Assembly (NCBI RefSeq): GCF_029989365.1
Contig: NZ_JAPRAQ010000019.1
Span: forward strand, 95,476 to 159,475
DNA: 64,000 bases
Source: Bradyrhizobium sp. Arg816
GTDB taxonomy: Bacteria; Pseudomonadota; Alphaproteobacteria; Rhizobiales; Xanthobacteraceae
Reading direction: 5' to 3'
Shown piece by piece: positions 1-8,091 of the stretch. A program made the translations under genes and the position numbers. Position 1 is the stretch's first letter. Each line of letters starts with the position of its first letter. The notes below the pieces were generated by a model. That model was not told where the DNA came from. It searched no databases and worked only from the letters and a program-made list of their open reading frames with translations.

Positions 1-11
1 GGGGACAATGC

Positions 12-164
12 ATGGCTGACCATAGCGAAGTGGCGTACACCACCGCCGACGGCAACGACTACGTTGCCCACGAGCAGACCTATGAGGGCTTCATCAAGCT
101 GGTGAAGTACGGCACGGCCTCGGTCGCGCTCATCGTGATCCTGATGGCGATCTTCCTGACCTGA
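12..164 (+). CDS. aa3-type cytochrome c oxidase subunit IV
   Basis: A 50-residue protein with a short soluble N-terminus (start MADHSEVAYTTADGNDY) and a single C-terminal membrane helix at about residues 33-50. This is the size and layout of the bacterial aa3 oxidase subunit IV family, a small non-catalytic subunit of the terminal oxidase in the inner membrane. The ATG at 12 is chosen because the ATG at 8 runs straight into a stop. It sits 138 bp ahead of pntAA, a neighbourhood I know from Bradyrhizobium. No other oxidase gene is visible in the window. Confidence 0.85.
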   Translation: MADHSEVAYTTADGNDYVAHEQTYEGFIKLVKYGTASVALIVILMAIFLT

Positions 165-302
165 CCTATCGGCAGCCGCACACGCCAGCAGCAGCTGCCG
201 CCTACAAAATTTGCATCCAAGCCGGTCCCAAAACCGGTATCGAACGCTGCGGGAGTAACGCTTAAGTTTGCGCGCGCGCTGTCCCGCGTCGCCGGAGGGC
301 CT

Positions 303-1430
303 ATGAAGATCGCCGTTGCCAAGGAAATCGATCCGTCGGAGCCGCGTGTCGCCGCTTCGCCTGATACGGTGAAGAAGTTCAAGGCGTTGGGCGCCGAGAT
401 CGCCGTCGAGCCGGGCGCCGGCCTCAAATCGGGCCTGCCGGATTCCGAATTCACCGCCGTGGGCGCCACCGTCAGCGCCGATGCGCTGAAGGACGCCGAC
501 ATCATCATCAAGGTGAAGCGTCCTGAGGCCTCCGAGCTCGCACAGTACAAGCGCGGTGCACTCGTCATCGCCATCATGGACCCCTACGGCAACGAGGCCG
601 CGCTGAAGACGATCGCCGATTCCGGCGTCTCCGCCTTCGCGATGGAACTGATGCCGCGCATCACCCGTGCACAGGTGATGGACGTGCTGTCGTCGCAGGC
701 GAACCTTGCCGGCTACCGCGCCGTGATCGAGGGGGCCGAGGCCTTCGGCCGTGCCTTTCCGATGATGATGACCGCCGCCGGCACCGTGCCCGCCGCAAAG
801 GTATTCGTGATGGGCGTCGGCGTTGCCGGCCTCCAGGCGATCGCGACCGCGCGCCGTCTCGGCGCCATCGTGACTGCCACGGACGTGCGTCCGGCCACGA
901 AGGAGCAGGTGGAATCGCTCGGCGCAAAATTCCTCGCCGTTGAGGACGAGGAGTTCAAGAACGCGCAGACCGCGGGCGGCTACGCCAAGGAAATGTCGAA
1001 GGAGTACCAGGCCAAGCAGGCCGCGCTCACCGCCGAGCACATCAAGAAGCAGGACATCGTGATCACGACCGCGCTGATTCCGGGCCGGCCTGCGCCGAAG
1101 CTCGTCAGTGCTGAAGTGGTCAAGTCGATGAAGCCGGGTTCGGTGCTGGTCGATCTCGCGGTCGAGCGCGGCGGCAATGTCGAGGGCGCCAGGCCCGGTG
1201 AGGTGGTCGACCTCGATGGCATCAAGATCGTCGGCTACACCAACGTCGCCGGCCGCGTCGCGGCCTCGGCCTCCAGCCTCTACGCACGCAATCTGTTCTC
1301 CTTCATCGAGACCATGGTCGACAAGAACGAGAAGAAGCTCGCCGTGAACTGGGACGACGAGCTCGTCAAGGCCACCGCCCTGACCAAGGACGGCGCCGTG
1401 ATCCACCCGAACTTCCAGCCGAAGGTTTAA
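303..1430 (+). CDS. pntAA: NAD(P) transhydrogenase subunit alpha part 1
   Basis: 375-residue soluble NAD(H)-binding domain (dI) of the proton-translocating transhydrogenase, which drives NADP+ reduction by NADH with the proton gradient. The N-terminus (MKIAVAKEIDPSEPRVAASP) and a Rossmann motif near residue 170 (VFVMGVGVAGLQAIATARR) are typical of the alanine dehydrogenase/PntA fold. A strong GGAGG lies just before the ATG. The membrane part is a separate gene 11 bp downstream, the three-gene arrangement usual in alphaproteobacteria. Full length, no defects seen. Confidence 0.96.
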   Translation: MKIAVAKEIDPSEPRVAASPDTVKKFKALGAEIAVEPGAGLKSGLPDSEFTAVGATVSADALKDADIIIKVKRPEASELAQYKRGALVIAIMDPYGNEAALKTIADSGVSAFAMELMPRITRAQVMDVLSSQANLAGYRAVIEGAEAFGRAFPMMMTAAGTVPAAKVFVMGVGVAGLQAIATARRLGAIVTATDVRPATKEQVESLGAKFLAVEDEEFKNAQTAGGYAKEMSKEYQAKQAALTAEHIKKQDIVITTALIPGRPAPKLVSAEVVKSMKPGSVLVDLAVERGGNVEGARPGEVVDLDGIKIVGYTNVAGRVAASASSLYARNLFSFIETMVDKNEKKLAVNWDDELVKATALTKDGAVIHPNFQPKV

Positions 1431-1441
1431 GGAGAGCCGCC

Positions 1442-1759
1442 ATGGAGCATGCAGCACAGGTCGTCGACCCCTTCATCTTCCGGCTGTCGATCTTCGTCCT
1501 CGCCGTCTTCGTCGGCTATTTCGTGGTGTGGTCGGTGACGCCGGCGCTGCACACGCCGCTGATGAGCGTGACCAATGCGATCTCGTCGGTGATCGTGGTC
1601 GGCGCGCTCCTCGCCGGCGGCGTCGCCAATGTCTCGAGCGGCTCGGGCTGGGCACGCGCCTTCGGCTTCGTCGCGCTGATCTTCGCCTGCATCAACATCT
1701 TCGGCGGCTTCCTTGTCACCCAGCGCATGCTGGCGATGTACAAGAAGAAGTCGAAGTAA
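1442..1759 (+). CDS. pntAB: NAD(P) transhydrogenase subunit alpha part 2
   Basis: 105-residue membrane protein with about three hydrophobic helices. It corresponds to the membrane section that is fused to the C-terminus of PntA in enterobacteria. It forms part of the proton channel with PntB. An AGGAG precedes the ATG and the gene lies between pntAA and pntB in the same direction, so the three are almost certainly co-transcribed. The C-terminus is basic (KKKSK), consistent with a cytoplasmic end. Confidence 0.95.
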   Translation: MEHAAQVVDPFIFRLSIFVLAVFVGYFVVWSVTPALHTPLMSVTNAISSVIVVGALLAGGVANVSSGSGWARAFGFVALIFACINIFGGFLVTQRMLAMYKKKSK

Positions 1760-1798
1760 GCGGCCACCTCGGGCTGATGGGATCAATGGGGACCTGAG

Positions 1799-3196
1799 AT
1801 GAGCGCCAACCTCTCTGCATTTTTGTATCTCGTGGCGGGAGTGCTGTTCATCCTGTCGCTGCGCGGGCTGTCGAGCCCGGCTTCGTCGCGCCAGGGCAAT
1901 CTGTTCGGCATGATCGGCATGGCGATCGCGGTCGCCACCACGCTCGCCAACCATCCGCCGGCAGACGGCCTCGCCTGGGTGCTCGTCATCGTCGGCATCG
2001 CCATCGGTGCCGCGATCGGCGCGGTCATCGCCCGCCGCGTGCCGATGACCTCGATGCCCGAACTGGTCGCCGCCTTCCACTCGCTCGTCGGCATGGCCGC
2101 GGTGCTGGTCGCCGCCGGCGCGTTCTACGCGCCCGAGGCTTTCGACATTGGCACCCCCGGCAACATCCATCCGCAGAGCCTGGTCGAGATGTCGCTCGGC
2201 GTCGCCATCGGCGCGTTGACCTTCACCGGCTCGGTGATCGCGTTCCTGAAGCTGTCCGCGCGGATGAGCGGCGCGCCGATCATCCTGCCGTTCCGCCACG
2301 CCATCAATATCGTGCTTGCAGTTCTGCTCGTCGTCTTCATCGTCGGGCTGGTGATGTCGGGCAGCGCGCTCGACTTCTGGCTGATCGTCATCATCGCGCT
2401 GGCGCTCGGCGTGCTCATGATCATCCCGATCGGCGGCGCCGACATGCCGGTCGTGATCTCGATGCTGAACTCCTATTCCGGCTGGGCCGCGGCCGGCATC
2501 GGCTTCACGCTGGGCAATTCCGCGCTGATCATCACCGGCGCGCTGGTCGGCTCGTCCGGTGCGATCCTGTCCTACATCATGTGCCACGCGATGAACCGGT
2601 CCTTCATCTCGGTCATCCTCGGCGGCTTCGGCGGCGAGACCGCCGCGGCCGGCGGTGGCGGCGGTGAGCAGAAGCCCGCCAAGCTCGGCTCGGCCGACGA
2701 CGCCGCCTTCATCATGAAGAACGCCCAGAAGGTCATCATCGTGCCCGGCTACGGCATGGCGGTGGCGCAGGCCCAGCACGCGCTGCGCGAAATGGGCGAT
2801 ATCCTGAAGAAGGAAGGCGTCGAGGTGAAGTACGCCATTCATCCGGTCGCGGGCCGCATGCCCGGCCACATGAACGTGCTGCTCGCCGAAGCCAACGTTC
2901 CCTACGACGAGGTGTTCGAGCTCGAGGACATCAACTCCGAATTCGCGCAGGCCGACATCGCCTTCGTGATCGGCGCCAACGACGTCACCAACCCGGCGGC
3001 CGAAGAGGACAAGACCTCGCCGATCTACGGCATGCCCGTCCTGCAGGTCTGGAAGGCCGGCACCGTGATGTTCATCAAGCGCTCGCTCGCCTCGGGCTAT
3101 GCCGGTATCGACAATCCGCTGTTCTATCGCGACAACACCATGATGCTGCTCGGCGACGCCAAGAAGGTTACCGAGAACATCGTCAAGGCGATGTAG
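1799..3196 (+). CDS. pntB: NAD(P) transhydrogenase subunit beta
   Basis: 465 residues: roughly the first 270 form multiple membrane helices of the proton channel, followed by a Gly-rich linker (AAAGGGGGEQ) and a C-terminal NADP(H)-binding domain (dIII). That domain carries the motif IIVPGYGMAVAQAQHAL and a later IGANDVTNPAA stretch. It completes the transhydrogenase, which supplies NADPH for biosynthesis and redox defence. Length is normal for PntB. It closes the pnt operon; a small unrelated gene begins 20 bp after its stop. Confidence 0.96.
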   Translation: MSANLSAFLYLVAGVLFILSLRGLSSPASSRQGNLFGMIGMAIAVATTLANHPPADGLAWVLVIVGIAIGAAIGAVIARRVPMTSMPELVAAFHSLVGMAAVLVAAGAFYAPEAFDIGTPGNIHPQSLVEMSLGVAIGALTFTGSVIAFLKLSARMSGAPIILPFRHAINIVLAVLLVVFIVGLVMSGSALDFWLIVIIALALGVLMIIPIGGADMPVVISMLNSYSGWAAAGIGFTLGNSALIITGALVGSSGAILSYIMCHAMNRSFISVILGGFGGETAAAGGGGGEQKPAKLGSADDAAFIMKNAQKVIIVPGYGMAVAQAQHALREMGDILKKEGVEVKYAIHPVAGRMPGHMNVLLAEANVPYDEVFELEDINSEFAQADIAFVIGANDVTNPAAEEDKTSPIYGMPVLQVWKAGTVMFIKRSLASGYAGIDNPLFYRDNTMMLLGDAKKVTENIVKAM

Positions 3197-3215
3197 CGCG
3201 GAAGGCGAGCGGACC

Positions 3216-3386
3216 GTGGCCCTGAACAAGGAGTGGCACCGGTCCCATCGCATGCCACCGAAAGCGACGCGCGAGCAGCGTGTCGCATGGCACGTCGCCC
3301 ATGCGGCGGCGTGCGGCTGCCGCGAGATTCCCTTGAGCATCCGCACCGACGTCCTCAAATTGCTCAAGCGCCGTCGCAAGCCCTGA
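3216..3386 (+). CDS. conserved small hypothetical protein
   Basis: A 56-residue basic protein starting at GTG (VALNKEWHRSHRMPPKATRE) and ending in a run of Arg/Lys. It has several His and Trp residues and a central ACGCREIP motif with two close cysteines. I recall similar small proteins in Bradyrhizobium, but no function is known to me. The His and Cys content could suggest metal binding, which is conjecture. It lies 20 bp after pntB in the same direction and may ride on the pnt transcript. Confidence 0.6.
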   Translation: MALNKEWHRSHRMPPKATREQRVAWHVAHAAACGCREIPLSIRTDVLKLLKRRRKP

Positions 3387-3410
3387 ACTCCGGAAATGGT
3401 GGGGGCCGCG

Positions 3411-4211
3411 ATGACATTCCTGAAATGGACCGCCACCATCCTTGCGGCCGGCTACCTCGCCGGTCTCGTCCTGCTGTTTGCCAAACAGCGCGCGATGCTG
3501 TTTCCGATACCGACGGCCGAGCGCACGGCGCCCGCTGCCGCGGGACTTCCAGACGCCGAAGAGCATGTCCTGACGACGTCCGACGGCGAGAAGGTCATCG
3601 TCTGGCACGTGCCGCCAAAGCCTGGCCGTGCCGTGGTGCTGTTCTTCCACGGCAACGGCGATTCTCTCGCCGGCCTTGCCGGCCGCTTCAAGGCGATCAC
3701 GGCTGACGGCACCGGTCTCGTCGCGCTGTCTTATCGCGGCTACGCGGGCTCCGGCGGCGCACCGAGCGAAGATGGTCTGCTGCGCGATGGCGCGGCTGCG
3801 TATGCGTTCGCGGCGGCGCGCTATGACGCCCGGCGCCTTGTCGTCTGGGGCTTCTCGCTCGGGACCGGCGTTGCGGTCGCCGTCGCCTCCGAACATCCGG
3901 TCGGGAAGCTGATCCTCGAGGCGCCCTATACGTCGATCGCCGACGTCGCCGCCGCGCATTTCTGGTTCGCTCCGGTTCGCCTCCTGATCCGCGACCCCTT
4001 CCACTCGGATGAGCGCATCGCACGCGTCACGGCTCCGCTCCTGGTCGTGCATGGCGCGCAGGACCAGACCATCCCGATCGCATTCGGCGAGAAATTGTTT
4101 GCGCTGGCCCGCGGGCCGAAGCAGTTCGTCCGCATTCCCGGCGGCGGGCACGACGATCTCGGCAGCTTTGGCGCCATCGACATCGCACGAAACTTCATCA
4201 ATGGGACCTGA
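3411..4211 (+). CDS. alpha/beta hydrolase (BEM46/ABHD13-like)
   Basis: 266 residues. An N-terminal membrane anchor (about residues 5-22) is followed by an alpha/beta hydrolase fold. The oxyanion motif FFHGNGDS, nucleophile elbow GFSLGTG, an acid in HGAQDQTIP and a terminal GGGHDDL histidine give a full Ser-Asp-His triad. The substrate cannot be told from sequence; the family includes esterases and palmitoyl-thioesterase-like enzymes. An in-frame ATG at 3396 is possible, but 3411 has a better-placed G-rich ribosome site. Confidence 0.8.
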   Translation: MTFLKWTATILAAGYLAGLVLLFAKQRAMLFPIPTAERTAPAAAGLPDAEEHVLTTSDGEKVIVWHVPPKPGRAVVLFFHGNGDSLAGLAGRFKAITADGTGLVALSYRGYAGSGGAPSEDGLLRDGAAAYAFAAARYDARRLVVWGFSLGTGVAVAVASEHPVGKLILEAPYTSIADVAAAHFWFAPVRLLIRDPFHSDERIARVTAPLLVVHGAQDQTIPIAFGEKLFALARGPKQFVRIPGGGHDDLGSFGAIDIARNFINGT

Positions 4212-4271
4212 GGGCTGACGGACGCGATCTTCTCGCGCATAATCGGCCTCCCATTTGAAGGAATCGCCCGC

Positions 4272-5369
4272 ATGAGCGCACACGGACCGATGCCGCGGTC
4301 GTCCTGGATCTTCCCCGCTCTGGCGGTGCTGCTGTTCCTGATCGTGACCGCGACCGGCTACAGCTTTACGCTAACGGCGGGCGGAGCCCTGTTCGCGATC
4401 GTGCTCCTGGTGATCCTGTTCGGCACCGTGTTCGCGGCCGTTCATCATTCCGAGGTGATCGCGGAGCGCATCGGCGAGCCCTACGGCACGCTGCTGCTGA
4501 CGCTGGCGGTGACCATCATCGAGGTCGCGCTGATCACCACGATCATGCTGGGCGACAAGCCGGCCCCGGAGCTCGCCCGCGACACCGTGTTCGCCGTCGT
4601 GATGATCGTCTGCAATGGCCTGGTCGGCCTCTGCGTCTTCATCGGCGGCATGCGCTATCGCGAGCAGGGCTTTCAGGTCTCGGGCGCCAACGTCTATCTC
4701 AGCGTGCTGATTGCGATGGCAACCATCACCCTGATCATGCCCAACTATACGCTGACGACGCCGGGCCCGATCTATTCGACGCTCCAGCTCGGCTTCGTCG
4801 ATCTCGCAACGATCGTGCTCTACGGCGTGTTCCTCTACACCCAGATCGTCCTGCACAAGGACTATTTCGTCCACGAGCGGGCGGACGGCGAGGGCGGAGA
4901 GGCGCATTTGTCGGGCAGGATGCTGGTGCTGAGCATCGTGCTGCTGCTGATCTCGCTGTTGGCGGTCGTCCTCCTCGCCAAGAAGTTCTCGCTGGTGGTG
5001 GACGCTGTCGCCGTTCAGATCGGCGCCCCGCCGGCGTTCGCGGGCCTCCTCGTCGCCCTCCTGATCCTGATGCCGGAGGGCGTCTCGGCGATTGCGGCGG
5101 CGCGCAAGAACGACCTCCAGAAGAGCATCAACCTGGCGCTCGGATCCTCGCTCGCAACCATCGGCCTGACCATTCCGGCGGTCGGGGTCGCCACCTACGT
5201 GCTCGACCAGCCGCTCGTGCTGGGCCTCAATCCCCAGAACACGGCCCTGCTGTTCCTGACATTCTTGTTGAGCATGCTGACTTTCGGCACCGGCAGGACC
5301 AATGTCCTGTTCGGGCTGGTCCATATGGTGGTATTTGCCGTCTACGTGTTCATGGTTTTCGTGCCGTAG
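4272..5369 (+). CDS. chaA: calcium:proton antiporter, ChaA-like
   Basis: 365-residue polytopic membrane protein of the CaCA superfamily with about 11 helices. The two alpha repeats are visible: GEPYGTLLLTLAVTIIEVAL near residue 70 and LMPEGVSAIAAARKNDLQKS near residue 265. Both carry the conserved acidic residues needed for cation exchange. Members extrude Ca2+ (or Na+/K+) in exchange for protons at alkaline pH. It has its own GAAGGA ribosome site. A cupin gene begins 13 bp after its stop and is probably co-transcribed. Confidence 0.88.
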   Translation: MSAHGPMPRSSWIFPALAVLLFLIVTATGYSFTLTAGGALFAIVLLVILFGTVFAAVHHSEVIAERIGEPYGTLLLTLAVTIIEVALITTIMLGDKPAPELARDTVFAVVMIVCNGLVGLCVFIGGMRYREQGFQVSGANVYLSVLIAMATITLIMPNYTLTTPGPIYSTLQLGFVDLATIVLYGVFLYTQIVLHKDYFVHERADGEGGEAHLSGRMLVLSIVLLLISLLAVVLLAKKFSLVVDAVAVQIGAPPAFAGLLVALLILMPEGVSAIAAARKNDLQKSINLALGSSLATIGLTIPAVGVATYVLDQPLVLGLNPQNTALLFLTFLLSMLTFGTGRTNVLFGLVHMVVFAVYVFMVFVP

Positions 5370-5382
5370 AAGGAAACTCCCG

Positions 5383-5667
5383 ATGCTTGCCGCCAAATCT
5401 GAGGTTCAGGTCGACAACGAGCAGGTGCGGGTGACCGAATGGCGGCTCTCCCCGGGCAGCGCGACTGGGCATCACACCCACGGCATGGACTATGTGATTG
5501 TTCCCGTCGTGGCCGGCGAGATGACCATCGTGGCGCCCGGCGGCGAGCGTTCCAAGGCGCAGCTCGCGGCCGGAAAATCTTACTTTCGCAAGGCCGGGGT
5601 CCAACATGACGTACTTAACGAAACCTCAACCGAGATCGTGTTCCTTGAGATCGAGCTGAAGCCGTAA
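5383..5667 (+). CDS. cupin domain protein
   Basis: 94-residue single-domain cupin. The first metal-binding motif is recognisable (GHHTHGMDYVIVPVVAGEM) and a second barrel stretch ends KAGVQHDVLNET, giving the usual His ligands. Small cupins of this type bind a metal and act as sensors, isomerases or unassigned enzymes; no substrate is indicated here. The start is set by a GAAGGAA site eight bases before the ATG. It follows the antiporter gene closely. Confidence 0.8.
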   Translation: MLAAKSEVQVDNEQVRVTEWRLSPGSATGHHTHGMDYVIVPVVAGEMTIVAPGGERSKAQLAAGKSYFRKAGVQHDVLNETSTEIVFLEIELKP

Positions 5668-5760
5668 GTCTGCCGTTACCTTTGCCATCGATCCGTCGCA
5701 GTTGATCCCTTACAATGCCCCAAAGTTCCCGCATCTGATCGCGCGGGGAGTGGCCGAGAA

Positions 5761-6690
5761 ATGTTGAAATACCTCGCTAAAATCTCGATGGATATTTTAC
5801 CCTCGGTGCTCGCGACGATCATCGGGGCGTACATTGTTAACCACTACATCAACGCCAAGCCGGCGACTGACGCCCCCGCGGCCGTGGTAGCGCCTGCCCA
5901 GGCTGGCAGTGACGGCAAGCCGACCGACACCGCCAACCTTCCCGCGCCCGGCGTGAAGGCCAAGGGCGTTGCTGAGAAGAACGTTTCCGAAAAGGGCGTG
6001 GACAAGGTGGCGGCCGAAAACCCGGCCGATCATCAGCCAGCCGCCGAGACCAAGGCCGCAGACGTCGCTCCCGCCGAGACTGGCCCGCGCAGCCGTAGCT
6101 CCGCGCGTGAAAAGGCGGCCGCCAAGTCCAATCCGGCTGTCACGGCTCCCGCCGCAGCTCCGGTGGTGGAGGCCAATTCGGCGCCGGCCGCGACCCCCGA
6201 CGCCAACGATCTCGCGCGGGCGGCCATCGAGCGCCTGCGCAAGTCGCCTGAGGGCAAGGCTGCTGAGAAGGCCGCTGAGGCCAGATCTCCCGAAACCAAA
6301 TCGGTTGAGACCAAGCCGGTCGAGCGGACCCCGGAGCCTGCGGTGCGGGAAGCCGCCCGCACCCCGGAGGCCCCGCGTATCATCTCCACGGAGCCGTCCT
6401 CAGTGCGTCCGCTGCCGCCGCCGATCACGGTGTCGACGCCTTCGCCCGAGGCCTATGGCAATAGCGGTTCGTCGCCGTCTTACACTTCCTCGGTCGGCAA
6501 TGACGATCCGAACCGGATGACGCCGCCGGCCGATATACCGGTCCCGATGATCGCGCCCCCGCTTGATCTGCGTGCCGATGCTGGCGGGGCCATGCCGCGG
6601 CCGAAGAAGACCAATGTGGCCGACGAGATGCTGTCCGGCATGAAGTCGATGTTCCACTCGGTCCTGCCGAAGAGCTCCACCCCCGATTAG
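5761..6690 (+). CDS. membrane-anchored Ala/Pro-rich protein
   Basis: 309 residues of unknown function. Residues 10-29 form one membrane helix (MDILPSVLATIIGAYIVNHY); the rest is a low-complexity chain rich in Ala, Pro, Glu and Lys with repeated ET-K-V-E blocks around residues 175-200 and no recognisable domain. It is probably anchored in the inner membrane with a long disordered tail, perhaps in the periplasm. The last ~30 residues (DEMLSGMKSMFHSVLPKSS) look amphipathic. Coding is supported by steady third-position GC. Confidence 0.65.
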   Translation: MLKYLAKISMDILPSVLATIIGAYIVNHYINAKPATDAPAAVVAPAQAGSDGKPTDTANLPAPGVKAKGVAEKNVSEKGVDKVAAENPADHQPAAETKAADVAPAETGPRSRSSAREKAAAKSNPAVTAPAAAPVVEANSAPAATPDANDLARAAIERLRKSPEGKAAEKAAEARSPETKSVETKPVERTPEPAVREAARTPEAPRIISTEPSSVRPLPPPITVSTPSPEAYGNSGSSPSYTSSVGNDDPNRMTPPADIPVPMIAPPLDLRADAGGAMPRPKKTNVADEMLSGMKSMFHSVLPKSSTPD

Positions 6691-6716
6691 ACGGCGGCCT
6701 GGCTGCCCTGTCAGTG

Positions 6717-7370
6717 TCAGCCGCCGACGCGGGCGAGGCCGCTGCGGGCGGTATCGTCGCGTGGACGTAGCGCGACCGCCTTGTTGTAGGACGTGGCCGC
6801 CTTGGCCTTGTCACCGAGCCGCTCATAGGCCTGTCCGCGCGCGGTCCACACCTGCGCGTTGTGCGGATCGACCTCGGAGGCCTCATCGAGATCGGCCGCC
6901 GCTTCCTTGACCTTGCCGATCGCGAGATAGCTGATGGCGCGGCCGAGCAACGGCTCGACCTTTTGCGGATTGAGCCCGTTGGCGGCGCTGAAATCGGCGA
7001 TGGCGAAATTATGCTCGTTGTTGCCCTGATAGATCAGGGCGCGACCATAAAGCGCCTGTGCGTTGTAGGGATCGAGCGCGACGGCCCGGTTGAACTCGTC
7101 CAGGGCGCCAGCCGTCTCCCCCGCCTTTGCCAGGGTCTGGCCTTTTGCGGTGTGAGCCTGGGCCTCGCTGACATTGCCGGCGCTGACCGCGCTGTCGGCG
7201 GCAGTCGCAGCCGCCTTGGGCGCCTCCTGCGGCTTCTCCTTCTCGGGCATCATGGAGCCGAGATCGAAGGAGCAGCCGCACAGCGCAATCCCCATCAAGC
7301 CGAGCGCGAACGGCTGTCGCCAGATCTGGCGTAGGCGCGCCAAGCGGCGTTCGGGGAAAGGGGAGGCCAT
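6717..7370 (-). CDS. tetratricopeptide repeat lipoprotein
   Basis: 217 residues. The N-terminus has basic residues, a hydrophobic stretch and a cysteine pair (MGIALCGCSF; Cys31 and Cys33) that fits a lipoprotein signal. After a charged linker come about four TPR units between residues 70 and 210 (for example GRALIYQGNNEHNFAIADFS and ARGQAYERLGDKAKAATSYN). The layout resembles TadD-type pilus assembly lipoproteins, but no tad genes are nearby, so only a scaffold role can be stated. Convergent with the preceding gene. Confidence 0.75.
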   Translation of the reverse strand: MASPFPERRLARLRQIWRQPFALGLMGIALCGCSFDLGSMMPEKEKPQEAPKAAATAADSAVSAGNVSEAQAHTAKGQTLAKAGETAGALDEFNRAVALDPYNAQALYGRALIYQGNNEHNFAIADFSAANGLNPQKVEPLLGRAISYLAIGKVKEAAADLDEASEVDPHNAQVWTARGQAYERLGDKAKAATSYNKAVALRPRDDTARSGLARVGG

Positions 7371-7432
7371 CTACGGTTCGCTCGCGCTGGTGCCGCATCG
7401 GTAGTGCCCCCGTCCCAGAGAAGGCACCGCTC

Positions 7433-7464
7433 ACAAAACAATAACGCGGGCCAGGGGCCCGCGT
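7433..7464 (-). terminator. rho-independent terminator of rpsU
   Basis: On the minus strand a 9-bp perfect stem (ACGCGGGCC, 3-base loop, complement; 7444-7464) is followed by a T-rich run (TATTGTTTTGT). It lies 67 bp after the rpsU stop. Confidence 0.8.
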
Positions 7465-7473
7465 CATCGGAAT

Positions 7474-7519
7474 CTGAAGTCTTGGAAAACTGAAGTCTTG
7501 GAAAACTGAAGTCCTGCAA
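7474..7519. repeat. 16-bp direct tandem repeat
   Basis: The unit CTGAAGTCTTGGAAAA occurs twice exactly at 7474-7489 and 7490-7505, followed by a partial divergent third copy to about 7519. It lies between the rpsU stop codon and its terminator, so it is in the transcribed 3' untranslated region. Confidence 0.85.
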
Positions 7520-7530
7520 GCCAGGCAGAA

Positions 7531-7827
7531 TCAGCGCGGTCCGCGCGGACCTGCACCCGGGCCGCTGCGGCCGCCACGATCACCGCCGGGACCGGCGCCG
7601 AACACCGGCTTCGGCTTCATCGGCAGCAGGCCTTCACGCTGCAGCTTCTTGCGGGCCAGCTTGCGCGCGCGGCGCACGGCCTCGGCCTTTTCGCGGGCCT
7701 TCTTCTCGGAGGGCTTCTCATAATGACCGCGGAGCTTCATCTCGCGGAAAATTCCCTCGCGCTGCATCTTCTTCTTCAGCGCCTTGAGGGCTTGATCGAC
7801 ATTGTTATCGCGAACGAGAACCTGCAC
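7531..7827 (-). CDS. rpsU: 30S ribosomal protein S21
   Basis: 98 residues starting at GTG. The first 70 match bS21 (MQVLVRDNNVDQALKALKKK), a basic small-subunit protein that helps mRNA selection at initiation. The C-terminus is extended by about 25 Gly/Pro/Arg-rich residues (GAGPGGDRGGRSGPGAGPR), as in rhizobia; enterobacterial S21 lacks this tail. The gene is single, with a terminator downstream, and is divergent from aqpZ. Confidence 0.95.
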   Translation of the reverse strand: MQVLVRDNNVDQALKALKKKMQREGIFREMKLRGHYEKPSEKKAREKAEAVRRARKLARKKLQREGLLPMKPKPVFGAGPGGDRGGRSGPGAGPRGPR

Positions 7828-8043
7828 GCGGCATCCTCTTCAGTGGATCGGATTTGAATTCTGGTAAGTCAAAGGGGATGGCGAAACGCACAAGCCCTTA
7901 ACCTTGAGCGCGCGGATGTATCAGACAAAACCCGCGATGTCCACCTGCCAAGCAGGTTTTCGGGCCAAGTTCAGCCATTAAATGAGGCGAAAATACCTCC
8001 GTACGGCCCCGATTTGGGTGATTCGGCGCCAAGGGTGGGGCAG

Positions 8044-8066
8044 TTCCCGGAGCTTTGCTCCGGAAA
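8044..8066 (+). promoter_or_regulatory. hairpin in the aqpZ leader
   Basis: A 7-bp GC-rich perfect stem CCGGAGC/GCTCCGG with a three-base TTT loop lies 26 bp before the aqpZ start and just ahead of its GGGGAG ribosome site. There is no T-run, so termination is not implied. Its role is unknown. Confidence 0.45.
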
Positions 8067-8091
8067 TTCCTGGAATTAGGGGAGACGTCAC

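Noticed and set aside
1427..3439. Open frame of 670 codons on the minus strand across pntAB and pntB
   Set aside because: It is antisense to intact, well-known genes, is very rich in Arg, His and Asp, and resembles no family. GC-rich codon bias on the plus strand explains it.
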